Origin: Reichenbachiella ulvae
GTDB lineage: Bacteria > Bacteroidota > Bacteroidia > Cytophagales > Cyclobacteriaceae
Direction: 5' to 3'
DNA length: 64,000 bases
Assembly (NCBI RefSeq): GCF_025833875.1
Contig: NZ_JAOYOD010000001.1
Span: 3,844,001 to 3,908,000, forward strand
Each line of letters opens with the position of its first letter. Positions within the stretch are counted from its first letter, which is position 1. The notes under the pieces were generated by a model. That model made no database searches and was not told the origin of the DNA. It saw only the letters and a program-made list of their open reading frames with translations. The translations under genes and the position numbers were made by a program. Below, one piece after another: positions 8,894-17,492 of this stretch.

Positions 8894-9856
8894 ATGGCTG
8901 AATTCAAAGATGAAGTAGAAGCTGCGAACGCCTTGCACAAGGCATATACCCAGCTCACAAATGAAATTTCTAAAGTTATTATTGGTCAGGAAGAAGTAGT
9001 CAAGCTGCTACTCACTTCCATTTTTTGTCAGGGACATTCGCTACTCGTGGGTGTACCGGGTTTGGCCAAAACGCTTTTGATCAAGACGATTTCGTCTGCG
9101 CTTCATCTGGATTTCAACCGGATACAGTTTACTCCAGACCTGATGCCTTCAGATATTTTGGGCGCTGAGACGCTGGACAAGGACAGAAACTTCAAGTTCA
9201 TCAAAGGACCGATCTTTTCTAATATCATTTTGGCTGATGAGATCAACCGTACGCCTCCTAAAACCCAGGCTGCACTGCTCGAATCTATGCAGGAATATGC
9301 CGCCACAGTTGGTGGAAAGAAATGGGAACTGGAGAAGCCTTTCTTCGTACTGGCAACACAAAACCCAATCGAACAGGAAGGAACCTATCCACTACCCGAA
9401 GCACAGCTCGATCGCTTCATGTTTATGGTGACATTGGATTACCCTTCTTACGAATCTGAATTGGATATCGTCAAGCAAGGCACAGTCCCACAAGACAGTG
9501 TGAAACCTGTGTTAGATGCCAAGGAGATCCTGGCTTTTCAGGAGTTAATTGACAAGGTGCCTGTGGCTGATAATGTCGTAGAATATGCCGTAAATTTGGT
9601 ACACAAGACACGTCCTACTTCAGAACGAGCTACAGACATCACTAAATCTTACTTAGAGTGGGGAGCTGGTCCGAGAGCCTCTCAATTCCTAATCAAAGCG
9701 GCACGCTGCAATGCTCTGCTAAGTGGCAAATACTCTCCGGATATCGAAGATGTAAAAGCCATTGCAGAGCCCGTATTGAAGCACCGTTTAGTGCGCAACT
9801 TCAAAGCAGAAGCGGAAGGGATGAGTATGGAGAAGATCATACAAGAACTTCTTTAA
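8894..9856 (+). CDS. MoxR-family AAA+ ATPase
   Basis: 320 residues, the normal length for MoxR. The Walker A segment GVPGLAKT lies at about residue 53, Walker B is LADEINRTPPKTQAALLE, and sensor motifs follow (LATQNPIEQEGTYPLPEAQ). MoxR ATPases act as chaperones that help assemble or activate complexes, usually with DUF58 and von Willebrand A proteins. No DUF58 or VWA gene follows here; the next gene is on the other strand. Placement at the end of the partner-switching and folding operon suggests an envelope-stress role, but that is inference. Confidence 0.93.
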   Translation: MAEFKDEVEAANALHKAYTQLTNEISKVIIGQEEVVKLLLTSIFCQGHSLLVGVPGLAKTLLIKTISSALHLDFNRIQFTPDLMPSDILGAETLDKDRNFKFIKGPIFSNIILADEINRTPPKTQAALLESMQEYAATVGGKKWELEKPFFVLATQNPIEQEGTYPLPEAQLDRFMFMVTLDYPSYESELDIVKQGTVPQDSVKPVLDAKEILAFQELIDKVPVADNVVEYAVNLVHKTRPTSERATDITKSYLEWGAGPRASQFLIKAARCNALLSGKYSPDIEDVKAIAEPVLKHRLVRNFKAEAEGMSMEKIIQELL

Positions 9857-9860
9857 TAAG

Positions 9861-9890
9861 AAAATAGCCATCCCTCTCGAGATGGCTACC
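9861..9890. terminator. Hairpin between convergent genes, probable terminator for the minus-strand gene
   Basis: TAGCCATC (9865-9872) pairs perfectly with GATGGCTA (9881-9888). On the minus strand the hairpin is followed by TTTTCTTATT, a fair T run for the DUF4136 gene. The plus-strand side has no T run, so it is a weak terminator for the MoxR operon. Confidence 0.5.
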
Positions 9891-9914
9891 TATCAACATC
9901 AAAAACTCAACATA

Positions 9915-10481
9915 CTATAAAATCAAATCGTCGCTCCTTTCGGGATAAATTGGAAATACAACCATCAATCTATCAACCAATTTACTCATGCTTTTTTGAG
10001 CAGATTGGGGATTATCAGCTATCCCAGTTGAAATAGAAGAGTACCACAACAATTCCTCTGTTTCTGGGTCGACTATCGATACAATCAACTTTCCCACCAA
10101 GGATTCATATTCTCGAGTATCGCTGGTCGCTACACCACCGGAGTAGTACCTACCACGCCCCATGGTTCCATAGCTGTTTTGGGTAGTGCTATAGTTCTTC
10201 AAAACATCCATATTACCTGTGACCTTTATCCTTACCTCCGGGTTCTCCTCCATTTCGACTAAACCTCTTTGTGTCAGCCCTTGGGTAAAAGCCTCTTCAA
10301 ATCTCCCAATGTTTATTTCATTGAAGAACTCGTTTTGTTCTCCATCATACTCAATATCCAATGCGTAAGTAGTAAATGAACTGAAATCAACTCCGGATTT
10401 CTGATCCGTTGCGATTTTCAAACTAGAACATGAGGTAAATAAAACTACCATCACGCCTAATAAGATTGCCCTCTTTTTCAT
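9915..10481 (-). CDS. DUF4136-family lipoprotein
   Basis: 188 residues. The signal peptide ends in a lipobox (VLFTSC, Cys at about 18), so the protein is a lipid-anchored envelope protein. The body (DFSSFTTYAL near the start, EELLWYSS later) matches my memory of the DUF4136 family, whose function is unknown. It is a single gene, convergent with the MoxR operon. No TAnnTTTG promoter box was found in the 116 nt upstream. Confidence 0.8.
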   Translation of the reverse strand: MKKRAILLGVMVVLFTSCSSLKIATDQKSGVDFSSFTTYALDIEYDGEQNEFFNEINIGRFEEAFTQGLTQRGLVEMEENPEVRIKVTGNMDVLKNYSTTQNSYGTMGRGRYYSGGVATSDTREYESLVGKLIVSIVDPETEELLWYSSISTGIADNPQSAQKSMSKLVDRLMVVFPIYPERSDDLIL

Positions 10482-10598
10482 GATAGATGATTTTAGTTAG
10501 ACATTTTTTACTGTTTGTATATAGCATTAAACGTCTTTTGAGGTATGGGTTTGTGGTAAAAAAAGGGTGATTTATTGTCAATACTAGACAGTTTATTC

Positions 10599-11477
10599 TT
10601 AGTGAACCCCATCACGAAATTGACCAGGCGTCATTTCATTTATATTTCTAAAAAATTTATTGAAGTGAGCTGGATCCTTAAAGCCGAGGTAGAAGGCAAT
10701 ATGTTTGACACTATTATTACTATAAAAAAGTAAGCGCTTGGCCTCATAATCTATGCGCTCACGAATCACGTAGCTGGCAGAATGTTTGGTCATGGCCTTG
10801 CAGGCTCTGTTCAATTGCTTTTCACTTATTCCTAAGCGCTCTACATAGTCTATGACATAATGATCCATCTTAAAATTGATAGCAAGATCATCCATAAAAC
10901 TACGGTAGATGTTTGCGTAGTTCTGTTTGCTCTTCGTTAAGACCTTTTGTGGCCGACAAACTAAGCTCATTTTCAACAGCAGCCCCTTAGTCAAAGTTGC
11001 TAATAAAGCAAGGTTGGCTTCATTGATTTTGTACTCTTTTAGGATCAAATCAAAATAGCTTCGAATATGTTCCCCATTTGTATTATCAAGTATGCTGCTC
11101 AGCAAAGAATTTACTCCCTGAATAGTAGAAGTAATATCGGCAGGAAAGCCCATTAGGTCTATAAATCTTTGGTTGAAAGCTATAGTTATCACCTCTACTT
11201 CCGTCTCTCCCTCAAAATTGATCCAGGAGATCTGATCCGGTGTTCCAAGCATAACCCAATTAGCCTTAAATGGCACAGGGACATGATCAATATAGGCCAG
11301 TCCATCTCCTGATATCATAAACCTCAGGACATAATGCTCTAACCTATGAGGCCTCATTAGAGTAAACTGTTCTGTCAACACAGTTTTTCCTCTAACAGCA
11401 TGAAATACTTTATCGCCTTCGAGTGCCCAAAAATTGATTGACGGCACATCGGTTTTTACCTCCTTATAACCTCTCAT
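10599..11477 (-). CDS. AraC-family transcriptional regulator
   Basis: 292 residues. The C-terminal 100 residues contain two helix-turn-helix motifs typical of AraC/XylS proteins, ending with the signature KHIAFYLGFKDPAHFNKFFR. The N-terminal part, likely a cupin-type sensor, reads like other Bacteroidota AraC proteins but its ligand cannot be told. It is divergent from the RIC/hemerythrin gene, and a perfect 13-bp inverted repeat lies between them. The pairing suggests that it may control that gene, but this is inferred from position only. Confidence 0.92.
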   Translation of the reverse strand: MRGYKEVKTDVPSINFWALEGDKVFHAVRGKTVLTEQFTLMRPHRLEHYVLRFMISGDGLAYIDHVPVPFKANWVMLGTPDQISWINFEGETEVEVITIAFNQRFIDLMGFPADITSTIQGVNSLLSSILDNTNGEHIRSYFDLILKEYKINEANLALLATLTKGLLLKMSLVCRPQKVLTKSKQNYANIYRSFMDDLAINFKMDHYVIDYVERLGISEKQLNRACKAMTKHSASYVIRERIDYEAKRLLFYSNNSVKHIAFYLGFKDPAHFNKFFRNINEMTPGQFRDGVH

Positions 11478-11557
11478 TGACTTACTTCAATACTCCCTAA
11501 ATATATCCACAAAAAATTAGCTGCTAAATCAGTTCTTTTCAAGCCCTTGTCAGGAAT

Positions 11558-11592
11558 TGATAAGAATCATAAACTTTCGATGATTCTTATCA
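11558..11592. promoter_or_regulatory. Perfect 13-bp inverted repeat, candidate operator
   Basis: TGATAAGAATCAT (11558-11570) and ATGATTCTTATCA (11580-11592) are exact reverse complements separated by 9 nt. The site lies 81 nt upstream of the AraC gene start and just upstream of the -33 element of the RIC gene promoter (11611). There is no T run on either side, so a terminator is unlikely. Confidence 0.65.
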
Positions 11593-11610
11593 GCTAGTCG
11601 ACAAATGACC

Positions 11611-11641
11611 TTGTGGCTAGCCTTGTGTTTTTCTATCTTTG
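11611..11641 (+). promoter_or_regulatory. Promoter of the RIC-like gene and following operon
   Basis: TTG (11611-11613), a 20-nt spacer and TATCTTTG (11634-11641) fit the Bacteroidota promoter. Transcription would start near 11647, leaving a leader of about 17 nt before the ATG at 11664. Confidence 0.75.
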
Positions 11642-11663
11642 ATAGAACTTTAATGTTTTTCCC

Positions 11664-12401
11664 ATGCAACACAAGTCAATCGAAACGCTTATCAATGAAA
11701 ACTTTGTCTATGCCAAGGTGCTGGACTTTTTCGGAGTGGCCTTTTATGAATCCAGAAATAAGACCCTGGAGCAAGTCTGTGCAGAAAACAGAATAGAAGT
11801 CTCACAGCTGATTTCGGTGATGGAGAACAAAAAATCCAAGCAGGCCATTGACTTTTTGGAGTTGAAAAAATATCCGGTCAAATTGCTCATCGAATATTTG
11901 AAACACTCACATCAGGTATTCATCAAGGATTCTCTTCCTTTCTTACTCAAAATGGTCAATCGCATGGAAGAAGGCCCTTATTCTGAGCTGAAAGAAGATT
12001 TGAGAATGGTGCTACCGATGTTCATCGAGGACTTTATCAAACATATCTACGAAGAGGAAGACAAGTTCTTTGCCTATGTGCTGGAGATGGACAAATGTCT
12101 CAACAATCAGTCTTACTCTTCTAACCAACTGATTCGTCACGAAGATTTTTCGATTCAGGAATTTGCGCTGCACCATAGCGATTCAGACGATGAGATGGCA
12201 GGTATCCGTGGCATCACCAATAGCTACAGTACCGATCAGATCGAAGATGTACAGCTCAAGGTGATTCTGAAAGAGCTTCAGGCTTTTGATGCTAAGCTGA
12301 AGGATCATGCGAGAATAGAAAATGACATTCTTTTCCCTAAGGCAATGGAATTAGAAAAAGCCTCCAAGTCACTTTTTCAGAAAAAAGTGACGCTTAACTA
12401 A
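11664..12401 (+). CDS. RIC/ScdA-like di-iron hemerythrin repair protein
   Basis: 245 residues. The N-terminus (to about 70) resembles the small helical domain found in ScdA/YtfE proteins. The rest is a hemerythrin-type four-helix bundle, with candidate iron ligands in LKHSHQVF, FIKHIYEEEDKFF, ALHHSDSDDE and KDHARIENDILFP. Known relatives repair iron-sulfur clusters after nitric oxide or oxidative damage. The ATG at 11664 follows a clear promoter. The ruvX gene begins directly at the next base after its stop, then def and a hydrolase follow closely, so four genes are likely one transcript. The NO-repair role is from the family, not shown here. Confidence 0.85.
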   Translation: MQHKSIETLINENFVYAKVLDFFGVAFYESRNKTLEQVCAENRIEVSQLISVMENKKSKQAIDFLELKKYPVKLLIEYLKHSHQVFIKDSLPFLLKMVNRMEEGPYSELKEDLRMVLPMFIEDFIKHIYEEEDKFFAYVLEMDKCLNNQSYSSNQLIRHEDFSIQEFALHHSDSDDEMAGIRGITNSYSTDQIEDVQLKVILKELQAFDAKLKDHARIENDILFPKAMELEKASKSLFQKKVTLN

Positions 12402-12815
12402 ATGGGTAGAATACTGGCCATAGACTATGGCAAAAAACGGACGGGTCTGGCAGTGACAGACCCTCTCAAAATCATTGCTTCCCCACTAGACACAGTACGG
12501 ACTCACGATCTGATTCCCTTCCTGACTGACTATCATCAGCAGGAGGATATCGAACAATTTGTGATCGGAATGCCCAAAGATCTGATGAATAAGGACACAG
12601 ATAGCACGGCATCTGTACGGTCTTTTATAACTTTGCTGCAGAAAAAATTCCCCCAACACAAAATCCATCAGGTAGACGAGCGCTTTACCAGCAAAATGGC
12701 CAAAAGCGCGATGTTGAGTGGTGGAATGAAAAAAAGTGATAGGAGGAAAAAAGAGAACGTTGATAAATTGAGCGCGACCATAATTTTGCAGTCGTTTTTA
12801 GAGTCAGGTATATGA
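12402..12815 (+). CDS. ruvX: Putative pre-16S rRNA nuclease / Holliday junction resolvase-like protein YqgF
   Basis: 137 residues, the usual length. Motifs: ILAIDYGKKRTGLA at the start with the first catalytic Asp, FVIGMPKDL in the middle, and VDERFTS with an acidic and basic pair near the end. The family has an RNase H fold; E. coli YqgF trims the 5' end of 16S rRNA. The gene starts directly after the RIC gene and its stop overlaps the def start by 4 nt. Confidence 0.93.
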   Translation: MGRILAIDYGKKRTGLAVTDPLKIIASPLDTVRTHDLIPFLTDYHQQEDIEQFVIGMPKDLMNKDTDSTASVRSFITLLQKKFPQHKIHQVDERFTSKMAKSAMLSGGMKKSDRRKKENVDKLSATIILQSFLESGI

Positions 12816-13369
12816 TTTACCCCATAGTAGTGTACGGTGACCCAGTATTAAAGAAAGAAGCTGAGGACATCGAAGAAGGAAGCATAGATGTAAAGAAACT
12901 AGCCGAGGACATGTTTGAAACCATGAAACATGCCAGCGGGATCGGATTGGCAGCCCCTCAGATCGGCAAGTCCATCCGTATGTTCGTAGTAGATGGCAGT
13001 CCGCTAGAAGATGAAGAGGACATGGAGGATTTCAAAAAAGTATTCATCAATCCGGAGATCATCTGGGAAGAAGGCGAAGAATGGGCTTTTACCGAAGGCT
13101 GTCTCAGCATCCCCGGTATTCGCGAAGATATCAGTAGACCAGAGCGCCTCCGCATCAACTATCTGGACGAAAACTTCAAAGAGCACGAAGAAGAATTTGA
13201 CGGGATGAAAGCTCGTATCATTCAGCACGAGTATGACCACATCGAGGGCATCCTTTTTACCGATCACCTGACGCCACTGAAAAAGCGACTGCTGAAAGGC
13301 AAGCTCGCCAATATCAGCAAAGGCAAGTGTGACGCAGACTACAAAATAAAAATCCCGAAGAAGAAATAA
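12812..13369 (+). CDS. def: Peptide deformylase
   Basis: 185 residues. It removes the formyl group from nascent proteins at the ribosome. All three family motifs are present: GIGLAAPQIG (residues 43-52), EGCLSIPG with the metal-binding Cys, and HEYDHIEG with two metal-binding His and the catalytic Glu. The ATG overlaps the ruvX stop by 4 nt, and a nitrilase-family gene begins 2 nt after its stop. Confidence 0.97.
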   Translation: MIYPIVVYGDPVLKKEAEDIEEGSIDVKKLAEDMFETMKHASGIGLAAPQIGKSIRMFVVDGSPLEDEEDMEDFKKVFINPEIIWEEGEEWAFTEGCLSIPGIREDISRPERLRINYLDENFKEHEEEFDGMKARIIQHEYDHIEGILFTDHLTPLKKRLLKGKLANISKGKCDADYKIKIPKKK

Positions 13370-13371
13370 AC

Positions 13372-14160
13372 ATGCAGGACCTCAAGATAGCCATCATACA
13401 ATCCGAACTCTATTGGGAAAATATCGATGGCAATCTGGCCATGTTTGAAGAAAAGGTCTGGGGCATATCAGAGGCAGTGGACTTGATCCTGCTGCCTGAG
13501 ATGTTCAATACCGGCTTTACCATGAATCCCCAGCCTCTGGCTGAGGTGCCTGGTCTCAAAACGCAAAAATGGATGCTGCAAATGGCCTCTCAGACCAAAG
13601 CTCTGGTAGGAGGCAGCTACATGGTGCGTCAGGGAGAAAACTTCTACAACCGATTTGTTTTTGCCTTTCCTGATGGGAAGATGCAGCACTATGACAAGCG
13701 CCACCTCTTCTCACTGGCCAAGGAAGAAAACTACTTTAACGCAGGACAAAAACGACTGATCGTCGAGTACAAGGGTTGGAAGATCTGCCCTATGGTGTGC
13801 TACGATCTACGCTTCCCTGTTTGGGCAAGAAATCAAATCAACGATGGAGCCTGCGACTATGACCTGCTGATCTATGCGGCCAACTGGCCCGAAGCAAGAA
13901 TTCAGGCCTGGGATACCCTACTACAAGCCAGAGCCATAGAAAACCAGGCCTATGTCGCCGGTATCAATCGCGTCGGCAAAGATGGCAATGACTACCCTTA
14001 TGTCGGTCACAGTGCCATCTACGACTATGCAGGCACTACGATGCAATTCCTTGGCGATGAAGAAGATGTCATCATCCAAAGCATCAACAAAGAAGCCCTG
14101 GAGCAATTCCGCGAGCGCTTTGCATTTTTGCAGGATGGGGATCAGTTTGATATACAGTGA
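13372..14160 (+). CDS. Nitrilase-family amidohydrolase, probable omega-amidase
   Basis: 262 residues with the carbon-nitrogen hydrolase Glu-Lys-Cys triad: LLPEMFNTGF (Glu), YDKRHLFSLAKE (Lys) and CPMVCYDLRFPVW (Cys). The LRFPVW context and HLFS segment are typical of YafV/Nit2-type omega-amidases, which hydrolyse alpha-ketoglutaramate made by glutamine transaminases. It is the last gene of the RIC-ruvX-def group. Omega-amidase is the best match by motif; other small amidase activities cannot be excluded. Confidence 0.88.
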   Translation: MQDLKIAIIQSELYWENIDGNLAMFEEKVWGISEAVDLILLPEMFNTGFTMNPQPLAEVPGLKTQKWMLQMASQTKALVGGSYMVRQGENFYNRFVFAFPDGKMQHYDKRHLFSLAKEENYFNAGQKRLIVEYKGWKICPMVCYDLRFPVWARNQINDGACDYDLLIYAANWPEARIQAWDTLLQARAIENQAYVAGINRVGKDGNDYPYVGHSAIYDYAGTTMQFLGDEEDVIIQSINKEALEQFRERFAFLQDGDQFDIQ

Positions 14161-14255
14161 CCTAGAGCTACACTAGATTAGAGGGGATATTTGAAAACCT
14201 CATTTTTTTGGTCCCTCGAAAATTCACTAAGTTTATACTCAACTCAAACTCTTAT

Positions 14256-14975
14256 ATGATGAAGTCCTACCTAGTGCTTATCCTTTTTGCCTTTTATTCC
14301 CTCCATGCCTTCTCACAAGAGGGAAGCAAGAACTTTATAGATCAGAACTATATAGAAGTGATTGGCATGGCTGAAAAAGAAATCATGCCGAATGAAATCT
14401 ATCTAAAAGTCGTGATCAGCGAAAAAGACAATAAGGCGAAAGAGTCACTGGAACAGCTAGAGTCTAAAATGATAAATAAACTAGAAGGCATTGGGCTCGA
14501 TATCGAGAAACAACTTTCAATCCAAGACCTTGGTAGCAACTTTCAGTTCTACTTCCTTCTAAAAACTGACATTTTCTCAACGAGGGAATATGAGATTTTG
14601 GTCTATGATGCCCATAGTGCTGCTAAGGTGATCGTAGGGTTGGAGGAAGTAGGCATCTCCAATATCTCGATCAGCAAAATGGATCACAACGATCTGGAAT
14701 CGATCACAATGGACCTCAAACAAGAAGCCATCCTCAACGCAAAAAAGAAAGCAGACAAACTGAGCCAGGCACTAGGGCAGAAAGCAGGCAGAGCCATCTA
14801 TATTTTTGAAATGGACGAAGCGGATCTCTCCCAAGTCCTAAGTGGACGGGTAGCTGGTCTGAGAATCAGAGGAGCCTCCTCCATCTATGGCAGCAGCGCA
14901 CCCAAGGCAGCCAATGTGAATTTTGACAAAATCAAAATCAAATCGAAAATCCAGGTTCGATTTATTCTAGAATAA
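14256..14975 (+). CDS. SIMPL (DUF541) domain secreted protein
   Basis: 239 residues from the ATG at 14256 (an ATG also follows at 14259). A longer frame begins at 14208, but the signal peptide YLVLILFAFYSLHAFS starts right after these ATGs, which fixes the start. The body shows the SIMPL pattern: IEVIGMAEKEIMPNEIYLKV near the start, LKQEAILNAKKKADKLSQALG in the second half. SIMPL proteins are periplasmic or secreted with poorly known roles. It stands alone, 95 nt after the hydrolase gene and with no clear promoter box. Confidence 0.87.
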   Translation: MMKSYLVLILFAFYSLHAFSQEGSKNFIDQNYIEVIGMAEKEIMPNEIYLKVVISEKDNKAKESLEQLESKMINKLEGIGLDIEKQLSIQDLGSNFQFYFLLKTDIFSTREYEILVYDAHSAAKVIVGLEEVGISNISISKMDHNDLESITMDLKQEAILNAKKKADKLSQALGQKAGRAIYIFEMDEADLSQVLSGRVAGLRIRGASSIYGSSAPKAANVNFDKIKIKSKIQVRFILE

Positions 14976-15042
14976 ATAATCTATCCTCACTATTAATAAA
15001 CGCTCGAGCAAATCAATCGTTTGATTGAGGAAAAGGAAGCTA

Positions 15043-15702
15043 ATGGCTAAACGTATTGTATTTATATCCGGGATCGGAGCAGATCATCGGGCCTTTCAGC
15101 GAATTCAAATCCCAAATTACGAAGCTGTCTATGCAGACTGGATTCCACTCAAAAACAGGCAAGAGTCCTTTGAGTCCTACTGCGATCGAATAGCAGAGAC
15201 CTATCAAATAGGATCAGAAGATGTACTGGTCGGGCTATCTTTTGGTGGGCTAGTAGCGCAGCAGTTCGCTAAAACCATGGGAAATCAAAAGGTAATTCTG
15301 GTCTCCAGCTTTAGAAGCAAAGAAGACCTACAACCGCTGATGTACTATGGTTTGATCTGGAACCTTTACAAGCTCCTGCCTGACTTTCGAATCCCAATAT
15401 TGACAGATGTAATGGGGCATTATATCAACTCTCGTCAAAAGGAAAGCAAACCTGTGATCCAGGCCATGATCCAAGACGCAGACTTCCGCTTCAACAATTG
15501 GTGCATTCGCCAAATCAAAATCACGGACCTGAGGGCAGATTACCAACCGCAGTTTCTCAACTTCACAGGCAAAAAGGATCTACTGGTCAAAGACTGGAAA
15601 GGTCCCAATCATGTATCTATCGATAACGGAACACACTTCATGGTTTTTGATGAGGCACAAAGTATCAACCAAAGGATCAAGGCCTATTTGCAGGTTAATT
15701 AA
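15043..15702 (+). CDS. Alpha/beta-hydrolase fold protein
   Basis: 219 residues. The protein begins RIVFISGIGADHRAF, a typical oxyanion strand-loop, has a nucleophile elbow VGLSFGG (Ser at about residue 70), and ends with a conserved His in DNGTHFMVFDE. The acidic member is probably in FTGKKDLLVK. Substrate unknown. The ATG at 15043, preceded by AAAAGGAAG, is chosen over an in-frame TTG at 15025 because it sits directly before the first strand. It is a single gene on the same strand as its neighbours. Confidence 0.82.
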   Translation: MAKRIVFISGIGADHRAFQRIQIPNYEAVYADWIPLKNRQESFESYCDRIAETYQIGSEDVLVGLSFGGLVAQQFAKTMGNQKVILVSSFRSKEDLQPLMYYGLIWNLYKLLPDFRIPILTDVMGHYINSRQKESKPVIQAMIQDADFRFNNWCIRQIKITDLRADYQPQFLNFTGKKDLLVKDWKGPNHVSIDNGTHFMVFDEAQSINQRIKAYLQVN

Positions 15703-15730
15703 GATGAAACGTAACTAGATTCTCGATTCT

Positions 15731-15758
15731 GGTTACAACAAGCGTAGATTTGGTTACA
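15731..15758 (+). promoter_or_regulatory. Direct repeat GGTTACA x2, candidate AraC operator
   Basis: GGTTACA occurs at 15731-15737 and again at 15752-15758, spaced 21 bp start to start, that is two helical turns. A partial inverted copy (GTAAC) is at 15711. AraC proteins usually bind direct repeats with this spacing, and the operon downstream ends with an AraC gene, so autoregulation is a reasonable guess. Confidence 0.4.
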
Positions 15759-15819
15759 TGTCTATTTCTTATCCTAATCACTTTTGTGTCGTACTATTAG
15801 AAACCAAAAGGACAAAACC

Positions 15820-16581
15820 ATGAGAAAAAGAAAAATTGCATTAGTGACTGGCGGCAGTAGGGGGCTCGGTAGAGACATGGCCATAAATCTGGCCAAAAAA
15901 GGGCTGGATGTGATTCTTACCTATCATAGCAACCTGTCAGCGGCTGAAGAAGTAGTGGCCTCCGTACAGGCAGAAGGAGCCAATGGGTATGCCTTATCCC
16001 TGGATAGCAGCGATACCAAAGGCTTTGATGATTTTTACCAGCGCCTGTCAGATTACTTGCAATCTAACTATGACAATCCGCACTTCGATTATTTGATCAA
16101 CAATGCAGGCACTGGTATTTATCAGCCCTTTGCCGAGACGACCGAAGAGCAGTTTGACGAGATGATGAACATCCATCTCAAAGGGGTCTACTTCCTAACC
16201 CAAAAAGCACTGCCTTTCCTCAACAATGGCAGTAGCATCATCAACATTTCTTCAGGACTAGCCCGCTTTACTTTGCCTGGCTCTTCGGCCTATGCCAGTA
16301 TGAAAGGTGCCATCGAGGTATTCACTCGCTATCTGGCAAAAGAACTCGGCAGCCGCGGCATCACTGCCAATGTAGTAGCTCCGGGTGCCGTAGCGACAGA
16401 TTTTGGTGGAGGCGAAAACAAAACCAACGAGAAGAAAAGAAGTCTGGTAGCGGGAGCCACAGCCCTGGGTCGAGTAGGCGAACCCGAGGATATTGGTGGC
16501 ATTGTCGCCTTCCTGTGTACCGAAGAGGCGCACTGGATCAATGCTCAGCGAATCGAAGCATCTGGTGGAACCTTGATATAA
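15820..16581 (+). CDS. Short-chain dehydrogenase/reductase
   Basis: 253 residues from the ATG at 15820; the frame is open upstream to a TTG at 15784 but the ATG precedes the first strand by a short basic stretch. Motifs of the classical SDR family: ALVTGGSRGLGRD (NAD(P) binding), NNAGTGIYQPF, catalytic Ser in INISSGLA, YASMKGA (Tyr-xxx-Lys) and VAPGAVATDF. A basic residue in the glycine loop (GGSRGLG) favours NADPH. The substrate is unknown. It is followed by an AraC regulator 2 nt after its stop, so the two are co-transcribed. Confidence 0.93.
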   Translation: MRKRKIALVTGGSRGLGRDMAINLAKKGLDVILTYHSNLSAAEEVVASVQAEGANGYALSLDSSDTKGFDDFYQRLSDYLQSNYDNPHFDYLINNAGTGIYQPFAETTEEQFDEMMNIHLKGVYFLTQKALPFLNNGSSIINISSGLARFTLPGSSAYASMKGAIEVFTRYLAKELGSRGITANVVAPGAVATDFGGGENKTNEKKRSLVAGATALGRVGEPEDIGGIVAFLCTEEAHWINAQRIEASGGTLI

Positions 16582-16583
16582 AC

Positions 16584-17489
16584 ATGTACAAAACCGAATC
16601 TATCACCGAATACCACAAGCTGGCGGGGCTCCCTAAACCAGAGCATCCGCTGGTGAGTTTGGTCGACTACAGTCAGGTCAACTACCCAAAGGATCAAGAT
16701 GAGATCACTGTAATAAATAGTCACTACTCCATTGCGTTAAAGAAAGGGCTGGCCGGTAAGGTTCGCTATGGTCAGCAGCAATATGATTTCGACGAAGGGT
16801 TGATGTCCTTTGTTGCACCCGGTCAAGTGATCAAAGTAAAAGTGCATAAAGCACCAGCGCCACACCCCACTGGTTGGCTGCTATTGGTTCACCCCGACTT
16901 TCTTTGGGGTTCTCATCTGGCGAAAATGAACAAGCAATACGAATTTTTCGGGTATGATATCAATGAAGCGCTCTTTCTTTCGGACAAGGAAGAACAGTCG
17001 ATGATCGGCATCATGAAAAACATCCAGCAAGAATATCATGCTAACATTGATGCCTTCAGTCAGAAGATCATTCTCTCACAGATCGAAGTGCTTCTCAACT
17101 ATGCAGAGCGCTACTATCAGCGCCAGTTCATCACGCGCAAGATTAGCAACCACGCAATACTGAATAGTCTGGAGAGCTGGCTAACAGACTATTTTGACAA
17201 AGAAGATCTGGCCAGTGCGGGACTTCCCAGTGTACAGCAGATTGCCGACGAACTCAATGTTTCGCCTAACTATCTGAGCAACTTACTCAAGGTACTAACG
17301 GGGCAAAACACCCAACAGCATATCCATGACAAACTAATAGAGAAGGCCAAAGAAAAGTTGTCTACCACTCAGCTATCAGTGAGCGAGATTGCCTATGGTC
17401 TGGGCTTTGAACATGCCCAGTCCTTCAGCCGCTTGTTCAAAAGCAAAACCCAGCAATCTCCACTTGAGTTCAGAGCTGGGTTCAATTGA
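16584..17489 (+). CDS. AraC-family transcriptional regulator
   Basis: 301 residues from the ATG at 16584. A longer frame from 16515 would overlap the SDR gene and adds unlikely residues, so the ATG is preferred. The last 100 residues carry the double helix-turn-helix of AraC (ELNVSPNYLSNLLK; VSEIAYGLGFEHAQSFSRLFK). The N-terminal domain resembles a cupin sensor. It lies 2 nt after the SDR gene, and direct GGTTACA repeats upstream of that gene could be its binding site. Confidence 0.92.
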   Translation: MYKTESITEYHKLAGLPKPEHPLVSLVDYSQVNYPKDQDEITVINSHYSIALKKGLAGKVRYGQQQYDFDEGLMSFVAPGQVIKVKVHKAPAPHPTGWLLLVHPDFLWGSHLAKMNKQYEFFGYDINEALFLSDKEEQSMIGIMKNIQQEYHANIDAFSQKIILSQIEVLLNYAERYYQRQFITRKISNHAILNSLESWLTDYFDKEDLASAGLPSVQQIADELNVSPNYLSNLLKVLTGQNTQQHIHDKLIEKAKEKLSTTQLSVSEIAYGLGFEHAQSFSRLFKSKTQQSPLEFRAGFN

Positions 17490-17492
17490 TCA

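Noticed and set aside
16515..16583. Longer start of the second AraC gene
   Set aside because: It would overlap the SDR gene by 67 nt and adds residues unlike the family; the ATG at 16584 fits.
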